In this document: positions 8,540-16,336 of the stretch, one piece after another
Layout: each line of letters begins with the position of its first letter
Numbering within the stretch: position 1 is the first letter of the stretch
Assembly: GCF_007993865.1 (NCBI RefSeq)
Contig: NZ_VIUH01000014.1
Location: forward strand, 1 to 64,000
Reading direction: 5' to 3'
Length of the DNA: 64,000 bases
Source: Pseudomonas sp. SJZ079
GTDB lineage: Bacteria; Pseudomonadota; Gammaproteobacteria; Pseudomonadales; Pseudomonadaceae
Position numbers and translations under genes: made by a program
The notes under the pieces: generated by a model
What the model was told of the DNA's origin: nothing
What the model saw: only the letters and a program-made list of their open reading frames with translations
Database searches by the model: none

Positions 8540-8674
8540 GCAGGTGGGTTGAGACAAAGGCGAAGCCCACTCGGCTTCCCTTGGCGAGGGCATCGTTAAG
8601 CACGCCCACGCCAGCTTTACCTGACCAGTGCGGGGATGTTTCGCAGAACCCCGCCTCTGTCTCAACCCACCTGC
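8540..8674. repeat. 135-bp segment bounded by a 17-bp perfect inverted repeat
   Basis: GCAGGTGGGTTGAGACA at 8540-8556 is the exact reverse complement of 8658-8674. The segment fills most of the gap between the nasA transporter stop and the kinase start, and it has smaller internal palindromes such as GCGGGG/CCCCGC. No ORF of interest is present. It may be a small mobile-element relic or an mRNA-folding element. Confidence 0.7.
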
Positions 8675-8685
8675 GTGCGTGGGAG

Positions 8686-9897
8686 TTAGACTCGAGCGGC
8701 AGTCACCGCAGCGGAGCCCCAGGTGGTGCGCCAGCGCTGCTTGACACCGTACAAACCGACCCAGGCCAGCACGCCGAGACTGGCGAACAGCCACAGGCCC
8801 AGTTGATAGTCGCCGGTGTGCTGCTTGATTGTGCCGAGGCCAGCCGCCAGGAAGAAGCCGCCGACGCCGCCGGCCATGCCGATCAGGCCGGTCATCACGC
8901 CGATCTCCTTACGGAAACGCTGCGGCACCAACTGGAATACCGCGCCGTTGCCCGCGCCCAGACCGAGCATGGCGGTGACGAACAGCGCCAGGGCTGCGGT
9001 CGAGCTGGACAGGTTGAAACCCACGCCGGCGATGCACAGCGAGGAGACGGTGTACATCATCAGCAGCGAGCGGATACCGCCGATACGGTCGGCCAATGCG
9101 CCGCCGAGTGGGCGCATCAGGCTGCCGGCACAGACACAGGCGGCGGTGTAGTAGCCGGCGGTGACCGGGCTCAGGCCGTACTGATCGTTGAAGTAGCCGG
9201 GCAGGGCGCTGGCCAGGCCGACGAAGCCGCCGAAGGTGATGCTGTAGAAGAACATGAACCACCAGCTGTCGCGGTCGCCCAAGGCCTTGAGGTAGTCGGC
9301 CATGGATTTTGGCTGTGGCCGCTGCGGCGCGTTACGGGCCAGCAGGGCGAACACCAGCAAGGCGATCAGCAGGGGAATCAGAGCCCAGCCGAACACGTTC
9401 TGCCAACCGAACAACGCGGCCAGGCCTGGGGCGAACAGGGCCGCCAGCACGGTGCCGGAGTTACCGGCGCCGGCAATGCCCATGGCTTTGCCCTGATGCT
9501 CGGCGGGATACCACTGCGAGGCCAGGGGCAACGCGACGGCAAAGGCGGCGCCGGCAAAACCGAGGAACAGGCCGAGCAGCAGCGCGTGCTCATAGGTCTG
9601 GATACCGATCTGCCAGGCGGCGAACAGCGAGCAGATGACGATCACCTGGCCGATCAGGCCGGCGCTTTTCGGCGACAGGCGATCGGCCAGCAGGCCCATG
9701 AAAATACGCAGTATGGCGCCGGCCAGAATCGGTGTGGCGACCATCAGGCCGCGCTGTTGCGCAGTCAGGTCCAGGTCGGTGGCGATCTGCACCGCCAGTG
9801 GGCCGAGCAGGTACCAGACCATGAAGCTCAAATCGAAATAGAGAAAAGCGGCGAACAACGTCGGCGTATGGCCAGCCTTCCAGAAACTTGTATTCAT
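8686..9897 (-). CDS. nasA: Nitrate transporter, NNP family of MFS (NasA/NarK type)
   Basis: This 403-residue, 12-helix inner-membrane transporter imports nitrate (and possibly nitrite). Both nitrate-signature stretches of the NNP family are visible: AGAGNSGTVLA near residues 130-140 and GLGAGNGAVFQLVP in the second half. I chose the ATG at 9897 because GAGG lies six bases upstream and the first helix follows at once; upstream in-frame sequence is untranslated leader. It is preceded by an ANTAR-type leader and a sigma-54 promoter and followed by the PP2C-kinase gene. The genome also has nrtABD, so it encodes two nitrate uptake routes in one locus. Confidence 0.9.
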   Translation of the reverse strand: MNTSFWKAGHTPTLFAAFLYFDLSFMVWYLLGPLAVQIATDLDLTAQQRGLMVATPILAGAILRIFMGLLADRLSPKSAGLIGQVIVICSLFAAWQIGIQTYEHALLLGLFLGFAGAAFAVALPLASQWYPAEHQGKAMGIAGAGNSGTVLAALFAPGLAALFGWQNVFGWALIPLLIALLVFALLARNAPQRPQPKSMADYLKALGDRDSWWFMFFYSITFGGFVGLASALPGYFNDQYGLSPVTAGYYTAACVCAGSLMRPLGGALADRIGGIRSLLMMYTVSSLCIAGVGFNLSSSTAALALFVTAMLGLGAGNGAVFQLVPQRFRKEIGVMTGLIGMAGGVGGFFLAAGLGTIKQHTGDYQLGLWLFASLGVLAWVGLYGVKQRWRTTWGSAAVTAARV

Positions 9898-10097
9898 CGA
9901 ACACCTCATCAGCAAAAAAGGGTCCCGGTCGGGTTGCGTGCGGTGTGGTCGTGGACACACCGTGCGCAGCCCGCCGGGGAGGCGCCGCACTTGTGATGCA
10001 GCGCCCTGCGGCCTGAGCCACAGCTGGGTTGAGAGAGTTGCAAGCGAGGCCTCTGGATCGCAGAGGCACCACCAACCCCAAACGCTGGGGTGAAACG
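9898..10097 (-). promoter_or_regulatory. Extra 200-base leader segment of nasA
   Basis: Between the attenuator T-tract and the nasA ATG there are about 200 untranslated bases with several further hairpins, including CCCCA/TGGGG, GCCTCTG/CAGAGGC and CGGTGTG/CACACCG. A six-T run lies about 15 bases before the ATG. The nirB and nrtA leaders are much shorter here. No ORF is visible. Confidence 0.55.
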
Positions 10098-10148
10098 AAA
10101 AAAACGCCGCATCACCGCAACGCTCGAAAGCGCGGATGAAGCGACGTC
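10098..10148 (-). terminator. Attenuator terminator in the nasA leader
   Basis: On the minus strand ACGTCGC...ATCCGC pairs with GCGG...GCGGCGT around an internal hairpin (CGCT/AGCG type), followed directly by seven T. Its 5' arm overlaps the second ANTAR-type hairpin at 10142-10155. No gene ends upstream, so it is a leader attenuator. Confidence 0.78.
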
Positions 10149-10182
10149 TGTGTCGTTTGTGGGGTAGCCGCCTTTGGCTACC
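10142..10182 (-). promoter_or_regulatory. ANTAR-type double hairpin (NasT target), nasA leader
   Basis: P1 at 10163-10182 is GGTAGCC-[AAAGGC]-GGCTACC. P2 at 10142-10155 is CGAC-[ACAGAC]-GTCG. Both loops are six bases with A at position 1 and G at position 4, and P2 overlaps the attenuator 5' arm. The architecture matches the leaders of nirB and nrtA in this window. Confidence 0.78.
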
Positions 10183-10196
10183 GGTAGTTGGGTCAT

Positions 10197-10212
10197 TGCA
10201 AGAGCTGAGCCA
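10197..10212 (-). promoter_or_regulatory. Sigma-54 promoter of nasA transporter
   Basis: The minus strand reads TGGCTCAGCTCTTGCA, a 16-base -24/-12 element with correctly spaced GG and GC and a perfect TTGCA. It lies 14 bases upstream of the first leader hairpin. Confidence 0.82.
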
Positions 10213-10400
10213 ACAGCTTGAGCCGCGAGTAATCAGGGGCATAGCAGCCTGTCGGTGCCGGCAGGCGAATCAAAATGGGGCGTGCGGGCTGCACGTGCGC
10301 TGTGATTGGGCACATCGGCCTGATCTGGGGCGCCGAGTACTCACTGGAATGCAGCGAATTCGCTTCGTGGCGTGTCGCGCCGGCTTGGCTCAATCGCGGC

Positions 10401-10886
10401 TCAGTCGGTCGGGGGCTGCGCCGGAAAGAGGATCACCGGCTCGGGCGGCGTCTGCCCGGGTGGCAGGGCGGGTGGCGCCGGTTCTCCTGCCGGGCCCAGG
10501 TGCTTGACCAGGTGATAGATGGCCAGCAGGTCCTCGTCGCTCATGATGTGGAGCTTCTCGTTGGGCATGGGCGGACGGTAGTTGGCGCCGCGCGCCAGCG
10601 TCAGCCACTGGCTTTCGCTGAGACGTGGCAGCAGCAGGCGCAGGTTGCTGGGGTAGGTGGTGCCCCAGGGTCCGCTCCACCCGAGTCTATCGCCCTTGAG
10701 CCATTCATCTTCAGGGATGGAGCCGGGAGCCATCAGGTAGCCCGCGGTATGGCAGTCGTTGCAGCCGCCGATATTGACTAGGTAGCGGCCGCGCTCGAGT
10801 TGAGCGTCGTCGGCGAGGACAGGCAGGCTACTCAGCAGGCCGAGTAGTAGTACGGTCGGGGTGGGCTGTGGGCGCTTGGCGGACAT
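10401..10886 (-). CDS. Exported mono-haem cytochrome c family protein
   Basis: This 161-residue protein starts with a signal peptide (hydrophobic TVLLLGLLSSLPVLA, likely cleavage near residue 25) followed by one c-type haem site, CNDCH, near residue 43. Met ligand candidates lie near the PPMPNEKLH stretch. The tail is proline-rich (PAPPALPPGQTPPEP). It probably acts as a periplasmic electron carrier; no redox partner gene adjoins it. It is transcribed toward the nasA promoter with no obvious link to nitrate assimilation. I cannot assign a specific pathway. Confidence 0.8.
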   Translation of the reverse strand: MSAKRPQPTPTVLLLGLLSSLPVLADDAQLERGRYLVNIGGCNDCHTAGYLMAPGSIPEDEWLKGDRLGWSGPWGTTYPSNLRLLLPRLSESQWLTLARGANYRPPMPNEKLHIMSDEDLLAIYHLVKHLGPAGEPAPPALPPGQTPPEPVILFPAQPPTD

Positions 10887-10981
10887 GGCAATACCTCCTG
10901 CGCAGAGCAGCGTCGATGGACGCTGCCGTTAGGTATAGCGCAGCAGGCCTGGATTCGCTGTCAGCCGGTCGCGGGCACGGC

Positions 10982-11425
10982 TCAATCCAGCCAGTTGACC
11001 CGCGGAAACTTGGCGCTGAACTCTGTCGGCATCGCCACCACCTGTTGGCGTTGGTAGTTGAAGAAGACGAAGCCCGACTTGGCCATCGCCACCAGGCTGC
11101 CATCGGCCGGACGGCTAATGCGGAAGATGATGTCACCGCCGTACTTGTTGAAATCCATGACCCCGACCTCGAACAGCAACTGGTCGCGCGCATGGGCTTC
11201 GGTGCGGTAGGTGGTGGCGAGGTCGGTGACTATGATGCCGGTGCCGTCCTCGCGGGTTTCCGCGATGCCGAATTCGAACAGAAAGCGCGCCCGAGCCTCG
11301 GAAATCATCGAGATCATCGAGTCGTTGCCCAGGTGGTTGGAGGCATTGATATCGGTGACGCGCACCGTCAGGTGGGTGCTGTAGCAGAACTGCTGTTCCG
11401 GGAATTCGAGTTTCAGGCGGGCCAT
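10982..11425 (-). CDS. Hot-dog fold acyl-CoA thioesterase
   Basis: This 147-residue protein resembles the 4-hydroxybenzoyl-CoA/YbgC thioesterases. The N-terminal strand is followed by a D-x-N-x-x-N-H-L-G stretch (TDINASNHLGND, about residues 24-35) near the usual catalytic Asp, and by the long central helix (SMISEARARFLFEFG). It likely hydrolyses a cytoplasmic acyl-CoA; the substrate cannot be read from the sequence. It is co-directional with the cytochrome c gene 95 bases downstream. Confidence 0.8.
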   Translation of the reverse strand: MARLKLEFPEQQFCYSTHLTVRVTDINASNHLGNDSMISMISEARARFLFEFGIAETREDGTGIIVTDLATTYRTEAHARDQLLFEVGVMDFNKYGGDIIFRISRPADGSLVAMAKSGFVFFNYQRQQVVAMPTEFSAKFPRVNWLD

Positions 11426-11575
11426 ATGGGCGAGTCTCGTGCGGGCTGGAGGATGCGACGCGTGGCGCGGGCGGCGCGATTGTACGTGGGCTTTCGGCGA
11501 TTTTGCGCTATTTGCCCGCTGAATGAAGTGCCGCCCGCCCCGCCCCGGCTGTCCTGCGCCGAGTAACGGCTCGGC

Positions 11576-12265
11576 TCAGCGATGCAGGCTGTTCAGCCAG
11601 TAGAAGGTCACCCGCCCGCCTTCATCGGCGGGGCCGTAGTTGTCCTGTATATAGGCGCCGGCCTTGAAGTACAGCTGCTGCTTGCCCCAGTAGCCGCTCA
11701 GCTGTTGATAGTAGGAGCCGCGGTCGCCATCGCTGCTGTTGACACTGACGCCGAGTTTGCCGCTGGGGGTGATGCGCAGGTCATAGCCGAAGCGTTCGTT
11801 GAGCTGCACGTTCTCCGCCAACAGGATGTTCTGCACTTCGCTGTCCCCCGGGCGTTTGCGCAGGAGCAGTTCCAGGCGGCCAACCCCGCGGCGGTAATGG
11901 TACTGCAGCTTGATCAGCGGATCGTTGTTGCTACCCGGTTGATTGGTGCTGTGGATCTGGCCGATGACGATCTTGTGCTTGCTCGGTACCTGCTGCACCG
12001 ACAGCACCGCGCTCAAATAGTTATCGGCGCTGTGGTGGTACCAGTTACTCAGCGCGCCGTCGGCCTGGGTTTCGCGCAGTTCGCTGCGTGGGTAGCGGGC
12101 GTTGCGGGTATGCGAGCCGTTGACCGGTACCCAGAAGGTGATGCTGTCGTCCGCATTGCGACGAAAGTAGCGGCTGGTATAGCCATTGTTCAGTTGCGCG
12201 GTTTCGATGGTGGTAGGGGCGGGGTCCGTGGGAATCGACAGATTCCAGGTGGTGAGATCGAGCAC
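11576..12265 (-). CDS. Polysaccharide lyase family 7 (alginate lyase-like) protein
   Basis: This 229-residue protein carries all three PL7 signatures: RSELRE near residues 60-65, QIH near 104-106 and YFKAGAYIQ near 204-212, so the active site appears complete. The family cleaves alginate (poly-mannuronate/guluronate) by beta-elimination. No signal peptide or lipobox is visible, so it would be cytoplasmic or exported by another route. The start is a GTG at 12265 with AAGGA seven bases upstream. Orthologues sit near nasT in P. aeruginosa, but no functional link to nitrate is evident. Confidence 0.87.
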   Translation of the reverse strand: MLDLTTWNLSIPTDPAPTTIETAQLNNGYTSRYFRRNADDSITFWVPVNGSHTRNARYPRSELRETQADGALSNWYHHSADNYLSAVLSVQQVPSKHKIVIGQIHSTNQPGSNNDPLIKLQYHYRRGVGRLELLLRKRPGDSEVQNILLAENVQLNERFGYDLRITPSGKLGVSVNSSDGDRGSYYQQLSGYWGKQQLYFKAGAYIQDNYGPADEGGRVTFYWLNSLHR

Positions 12266-12293
12266 GACTGATCCTTAATTCTGTTCTGGGATG

Positions 12294-12313
12294 AAAAGCC
12301 CACCTTCGGTGGC
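12294..12313 (-). terminator. Terminator downstream of nrtABD
   Basis: The minus strand reads GCCACC-GAA-GGTGGGC followed by TTTTC, a compact stem-loop with a short T-run. It lies between nrtD and the PL7 gene. Confidence 0.6.
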
Positions 12314-12443
12314 TGTCAGGGCAGTAAGTTCAGTCGGGCTGACCGGTGGGTCGGGAGCTGGGGGAGGGCTGAACGGCGCGCCACGCCGCGATTGATGAAT
12401 GGCACATCGCTAAATCGTGTCTGCGGTGTGAGACAGCAGGAAC

Positions 12444-12475
12444 GCGACAACCTGTGATTTAAGCCAGGTTGTCGC
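12444..12475 (-). other. Stem-loop after nrtD
   Basis: An 11-bp perfect stem (GCGACAACCTG / CAGGTTGTCGC) with a 10-base loop lies 16 bases after the nrtD stop. It lacks a T-run, so it probably stabilises the mRNA 3' end, with the terminator at 12294-12313 finishing transcription. Confidence 0.6.
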
Positions 12476-12490
12476 AGTTTCAGGTCGTCC

Positions 12491-13285
12491 TCAGGCCGCA
12501 GGCCGCTGCTGCTTCTGGTAGAGGAACTCCAGCACCGCCGCGCGGTACTCGTGGTAGCGCGGGTCGTGAGCCAGCGCCATGCGTTCGCGGGGGCGTTCGA
12601 GCTCGACCTGAAGAATCTCGCCGATGCTGGCCGCCGGGCCGTTGCTCATCATGACGATACGGTCGGAGAGCAGCACGGCCTCGTCGACATCATGGGTGAT
12701 CATGATCACCGTGTTGCCGAGTTCGGCGTGGATCTCCATCAGCGAGTCCTGCAGGTGGGCACGGGTCAGCGCGTCGAGGGCACCGAACGGCTCGTCCATC
12801 AGCAGCACCTTGGGTTGCATGGCCAGCGCGCGGGCAATGCCGATACGCTGTTTCATGCCGCCGGAGATCTCGCTGGGGCGTTTGTCGCGGGCATGGCTCA
12901 TGTGTACCAGGTCGAGGTTGTGCTCGATCCATTCGCGCATTTGCGCCCTGGATTTCTGGCCCTGGAACACCTGGCGCACGGCCAGTTCGATGTTCTGGTA
13001 GCAGGAGAGCCAGGGCAGCAGGCTGTGGTTCTGAAACACCACGGCGCGCTCCGGGCCGGGCGAATTGACTTCGCGGCTGTCGAGAATCACCCCGCCGGTG
13101 GTGGCCTGATAGAGGCCGGCGACGATGTTCAGGACGGTCGACTTGCCGCAGCCGGAATGGCCGATCAGCGAGACGAACTCGCCTTTGGCGATCTTCAGGT
13201 TGACGTTCTGCAGGGCGCAATACAGGCCCATGTCGGTGGGAAAGCTGATGCCGACGCCACTCAGTTCGAGGTGTGGAATGTTCAT
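12491..13285 (-). CDS. nrtD: Nitrate ABC transporter, ATP-binding protein
   Basis: This 264-residue ATPase energises nitrate import with NrtA and NrtB. Walker A is GHSGCGKST near residue 43, the signature region is SEISGGMKQRIGIARAL, and Walker B is VLLMDEPFGALD. It belongs to the NrtC/NrtD/SsuB/TauB group and has no C-terminal NrtA-like regulatory domain, so it is NrtD-like rather than NrtC-like. The ATG at 13285 has GGAGA five bases upstream; the longer ORF start is not supported. It is the last gene of nrtABD. Confidence 0.9.
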   Translation of the reverse strand: MNIPHLELSGVGISFPTDMGLYCALQNVNLKIAKGEFVSLIGHSGCGKSTVLNIVAGLYQATTGGVILDSREVNSPGPERAVVFQNHSLLPWLSCYQNIELAVRQVFQGQKSRAQMREWIEHNLDLVHMSHARDKRPSEISGGMKQRIGIARALAMQPKVLLMDEPFGALDALTRAHLQDSLMEIHAELGNTVIMITHDVDEAVLLSDRIVMMSNGPAASIGEILQVELERPRERMALAHDPRYHEYRAAVLEFLYQKQQRPAA

Positions 13286-13357
13286 GCTGTTCTCCAGGAA
13301 ATCTAGGGTGCACAGAGCGCTGAGCACCTGGCGAGCGCCGTGGTGCTCGAAGTTCTG

Positions 13358-14347
13358 TTAGCGCAGGTCGGCGTTCTTGTCCCAGCTGACGCGGCGCTGG
13401 AGCAGCAGCATCAGGCGGTCGAGGATGAAGCCGAGCAGGCCGATCACCACCACGGCGACCATGATCCGGCCGAGCGAGTTGGAGCTGCCATTCTGGAATT
13501 CGTCCCAGATGAATTTGCCCAGTCCCGGGTTCTGCGCCAGCATCTCCGCGGCAATCAGCACCATCCAGCCGGTGGCCAGGGACAGGCGCAGGCCGGTGAA
13601 GATCATCGGGATGGCGGCCGGCAGGACGATGCGCCGCACGTGGCTGAGCGGCGACAGGCTGAGCACGCGGCTGACGTTCTGCAGGTCCTTGTCCAGGTTG
13701 GCCACGCCCACGGTGGTGTTGATCACGGTCGGCCACAGGCAGCACAGCGCCACGGTGATCGCCGAGGTGACGAAGGACTTGGCGAACAGGGGGTCGCTGC
13801 TGGTGTAGACGGCGCTGACGACCATGGTCACCAGCGGCAGCCAGGCCAGCGGCGAGACCGGTTTGAAGATCTGGATCAGCGGGTTGATCGCGTTGTAGAT
13901 CGGCTTGCTCAGGCCGCAGACGATGCCCAGCGGGATGGCGATCAGCGAGGCGATGACGAAGCCGGTCAGCACCGTGTACAGGCTGGTGAAGATCTGTTTG
14001 AAGAAGGTCGGCTTGCCGGTGTAGGGGCGCACGCTCACCTTGGCATCCGGGTTCTTCGCCAGTTTGGCCGCGTTACGCGTTTCCTGGCGCTCGAAGAAGG
14101 CATCGGCTCGGCGTTGTTCGCGCAGGTGTTCGTCGATCAGGCCGCTGAACTGGCTGGCGACCTGAGTAGGCCCCGGGAATTTGCCGAGGCTGGTGTCGAT
14201 GCTGCCGGCAACCATCTGCCAGAACAGCAGGAAGGCCAGCAGGCCGATCACCGGCATCAATACGCTGGGCAGCCAGCGTTTGATCGCCGCACTGCGCGCG
14301 GACTTCAGGGTGTCTTGGATGGGCTGGGCGACGGCGGGGTTGCTCAT
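13358..14347 (-). CDS. nrtB: Nitrate ABC transporter, permease protein
   Basis: This 329-residue BPD-type inner-membrane permease has an N-terminal helix (about 26-48), a long hydrophilic insert, then the core helices. The EAA-loop region lies around VSRVLSLSPLSHVRRIVLPAA, which contacts the ATPase. The SIDTSLGKFPGPTQV and WLPLVTMV stretches are typical of NrtB/TauC-like permeases. It lies 60 bases downstream of nrtA and 72 bases upstream of nrtD on the same strand. Confidence 0.9.
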   Translation of the reverse strand: MSNPAVAQPIQDTLKSARSAAIKRWLPSVLMPVIGLLAFLLFWQMVAGSIDTSLGKFPGPTQVASQFSGLIDEHLREQRRADAFFERQETRNAAKLAKNPDAKVSVRPYTGKPTFFKQIFTSLYTVLTGFVIASLIAIPLGIVCGLSKPIYNAINPLIQIFKPVSPLAWLPLVTMVVSAVYTSSDPLFAKSFVTSAITVALCCLWPTVINTTVGVANLDKDLQNVSRVLSLSPLSHVRRIVLPAAIPMIFTGLRLSLATGWMVLIAAEMLAQNPGLGKFIWDEFQNGSSNSLGRIMVAVVVIGLLGFILDRLMLLLQRRVSWDKNADLR

Positions 14348-14407
14348 CGTCTTGTCCTCGAAGCAAAGGGGAGCCGGCGTGTCCGGCTCCCTGGGGCAAT
14401 GGATGCG

Positions 14408-15796
14408 TTACAGAACGGAGTCGGGTTTCAAGCCAATCTTGAATTGGTTGATGTACTCGTTCGGTTTGCGTCCGTCATAGGTCAGGCCATCGATGAATTC
14501 GTTGCTCGGCGCGCGGAAGCCTTCCTCGCTGGCGGCCGGGAAGTCCTCGGCCTTGGCCTTGCCTTCCTTGACCAGTTCGGCGGCGGCGCTCATGTACACC
14601 TCGGGCAGGTAGACCCGCTTGGCCACGTCGAAGTACCAGCTGTCCGGCTTGGCGTCGCCGACCTGACCCCAGCGGCGCATCTGGGTCAGGTACCAGATGG
14701 CGTCGGAGTAGTAGGGGTAGGTGGCGTTGTGCCGGAAGAACACGTTGAAGTCCGGCACTGCACGGGTGTCGCCCTTCTCGTACTCGAAGGTGCCGGTCAT
14801 CGAATTGGCGATCACCTTGGCGTCGGCGCCGACGTACTCGGGACGCGACAGTATCTCCACGGCTTCCTGACGGTTGGCGTTGTTGTTTTCGTCCAGCCAC
14901 ATGCCGGCGCGGATCAACGCCTTGACCAGACGCTTATGGGTCTCGGGGTTGGCGTCGGCCCAGGCCTTGGATACGCCGAGAACCTTCTCCGGGTTGTTCT
15001 TCCAGATTTCGTAGTCGGTGATCACCGGTACGCCGATGCCCTTGAATACGGCCTGCTGGTTCCACGGTTCGCCCACGCTGTAGCCGTTGATGGTGCCGGC
15101 TTCCATGGTCGCGGGCATCTGCGGCGGCGGGGTCACCGAGAGCAGGGCGTCGGCATTCAGGGTGCCGCTGATGTCGCCCTTGGCCGGGGCGTAATAACCG
15201 GGGTTGATGCCGCCGGCGGCCAGCCAGTAACGCAGTTCGTAGTTGTGGGTGGAGACCGGGAACACCATGCCCAGGTTGAACGGCTTGCCAGCGGCCTTGT
15301 ACTGCTCGATCACCGGCTTGAGTGCATCGGCCTTGATCGGGTGCACCGGTTTGCCGTCCGCCATCGGCACGTGCTTCTTCATTTCCTCCCAGACGGCGTT
15401 GGACATGGTGATGCCGTTGCCGTTGAGGTCCATGGAGAAGGCGGTGACCACGTCGGCCTTGGTGCCGAAGCCGATGGTCGCGCCCAGGGGTTGCCCGGCC
15501 AGCATGTGGGCGCCATCCAGTTCGCCGTCGATCACCCGATCCAGCAGGACTTTCCAGTTGGCCTGAGCCTCCAGGGTGACGTACAGGCCTTCGTCTTCGA
15601 AGAAGCCTTTCTCATAGGCGATGGCCAGTGGCGCCATGTCGGTGAGCTTGATGAAGCCCAGCTTGAGCTCCTCCTTCTCGAGTTCGGCGGCCTGGGCGAT
15701 TTGCACGCTCAAGGGCGAGAGCAACATGACGGCGGCGCAGCCGAGGCCGGCCAGGGTCTTTTTCAGCAAGAAGCGGCGAACGGTGAAGTTTTGCAT
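14408..15796 (-). CDS. nrtA: Nitrate-binding protein of ABC transporter
   Basis: This 462-residue periplasmic receptor (NrtA/CmpA/NasF family) captures nitrate for NrtBD. The N-terminus has a twin-arginine-like start (RRFLLKK) and a hydrophobic stretch ending near AQAAE at about residue 37, so Tat or Sec export is likely. The mature part begins [20 protein letters not shown], typical of nitrate receptors. NasS (27701-28915) is its cytoplasmic relative in the same window. It heads the nrtABD operon behind a sigma-54 promoter and an ANTAR-type attenuator. Confidence 0.92.
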   Translation of the reverse strand: MQNFTVRRFLLKKTLAGLGCAAVMLLSPLSVQIAQAAELEKEELKLGFIKLTDMAPLAIAYEKGFFEDEGLYVTLEAQANWKVLLDRVIDGELDGAHMLAGQPLGATIGFGTKADVVTAFSMDLNGNGITMSNAVWEEMKKHVPMADGKPVHPIKADALKPVIEQYKAAGKPFNLGMVFPVSTHNYELRYWLAAGGINPGYYAPAKGDISGTLNADALLSVTPPPQMPATMEAGTINGYSVGEPWNQQAVFKGIGVPVITDYEIWKNNPEKVLGVSKAWADANPETHKRLVKALIRAGMWLDENNNANRQEAVEILSRPEYVGADAKVIANSMTGTFEYEKGDTRAVPDFNVFFRHNATYPYYSDAIWYLTQMRRWGQVGDAKPDSWYFDVAKRVYLPEVYMSAAAELVKEGKAKAEDFPAASEEGFRAPSNEFIDGLTYDGRKPNEYINQFKIGLKPDSVL

Positions 15797-15821
15797 GGTG
15801 GTCCCTCAGGTCTCAGAAACG

Positions 15822-15878
15822 AAAAAAAGACGTCGCGGACAACGCTGCCATTACGGGCAGGGTGCCTTTGACGTCTTT
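15822..15878 (-). terminator. Attenuator terminator in the nrtA leader
   Basis: On the minus strand AAAGACGTC at the 5' end pairs perfectly with GACGTCTTT 39 bases later, with an inner hairpin (CTGCC/GGCAG), and continues into seven T. It ends 26 bases before the nrtA start codon. Its 5' arm overlaps P2 of the ANTAR-type hairpin pair. Confidence 0.83.
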
Positions 15879-15910
15879 GTCTATTCGTCCCGATCACCGC
15901 CGTTGGCGAT
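15870..15910 (-). promoter_or_regulatory. ANTAR-type double hairpin (NasT target), nrtA leader
   Basis: P1 at 15893-15910 is ATCGCC-[AACGGC]-GGTGAT. P2 at 15870-15881 is GAC-[AAAGAC]-GTC. Both loops have A at position 1 and G at position 4. P2 has only three canonical pairs, so it is the weakest of the six hairpins, but its position relative to the terminator is the same as in the nirB and nasA leaders. Confidence 0.68.
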
Positions 15911-15936
15911 CCGATGACGTTTGCTGACAGGGGAAT

Positions 15937-15952
15937 TGCAAGGGGCTTGCCA
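15937..15952 (-). promoter_or_regulatory. Sigma-54 promoter of nrtABD
   Basis: The minus strand reads TGGCAAGCCCCTTGCA: GG and GC are exactly spaced and the -12 box TTGCA is perfect. It lies 26 bases upstream of the P1 hairpin. Confidence 0.85.
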
Positions 15953-16336
15953 GCTTTGTCTCAGTGAGCGACCTGAATGCGGCCCGGCGGCCTTCACGGC
16001 TGCTCGAGTGGTTCTTGGATAGCCGCTTAGAGTGTTTAAAATCAGATGGTTAAGACGATATGTTGAACGTGTTTGGCGTTGTTGGTACTGGCTCGAGGCG
16101 ATCAGCTGCAGGCCGAATACGGCGTGCGCTCGGCTATTTTTGAGCCATTGCCGTGCACGCCGCGGCTGGCTTGAGCGCTTTTGGTTCGCTTTGCAGCCCG
16201 CTGTAGCGCGACCTAACGGTGGGCGCTAAGCGGCTGCGCAGCGCCTGCATGCTTGAGGGGCCGTTTTGCTGACACAGGTGCAGCTATCCAGAGCGAGGCA
16301 GCCCGTGCGCAAGTCCCAGGATTCGACCGCGGCTGG
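15953..16336. other. Intergenic region without a recognisable gene
   Basis: About 380 bases lie between the nrtABD promoter and the 3' end of the LysR gene. It should hold upstream activator sites for the sigma-54 promoter, but I could not identify a convincing NtrC palindrome. A 65-codon open frame at 16032-16229 is Arg/Trp-rich with no ribosome site and looks non-coding. Confidence 0.5.

Noticed and set aside
13340..15871. 843-codon open frame antisense to nrtA-nrtB
   Set aside because: Same codon-bias shadow; it crosses two well-defined genes and has no ribosome site.
16032..16229. 65-codon open frame in the nrtA/LysR gap
   Set aside because: Arg/Trp/Cys-rich product without a ribosome site; no evidence of coding.
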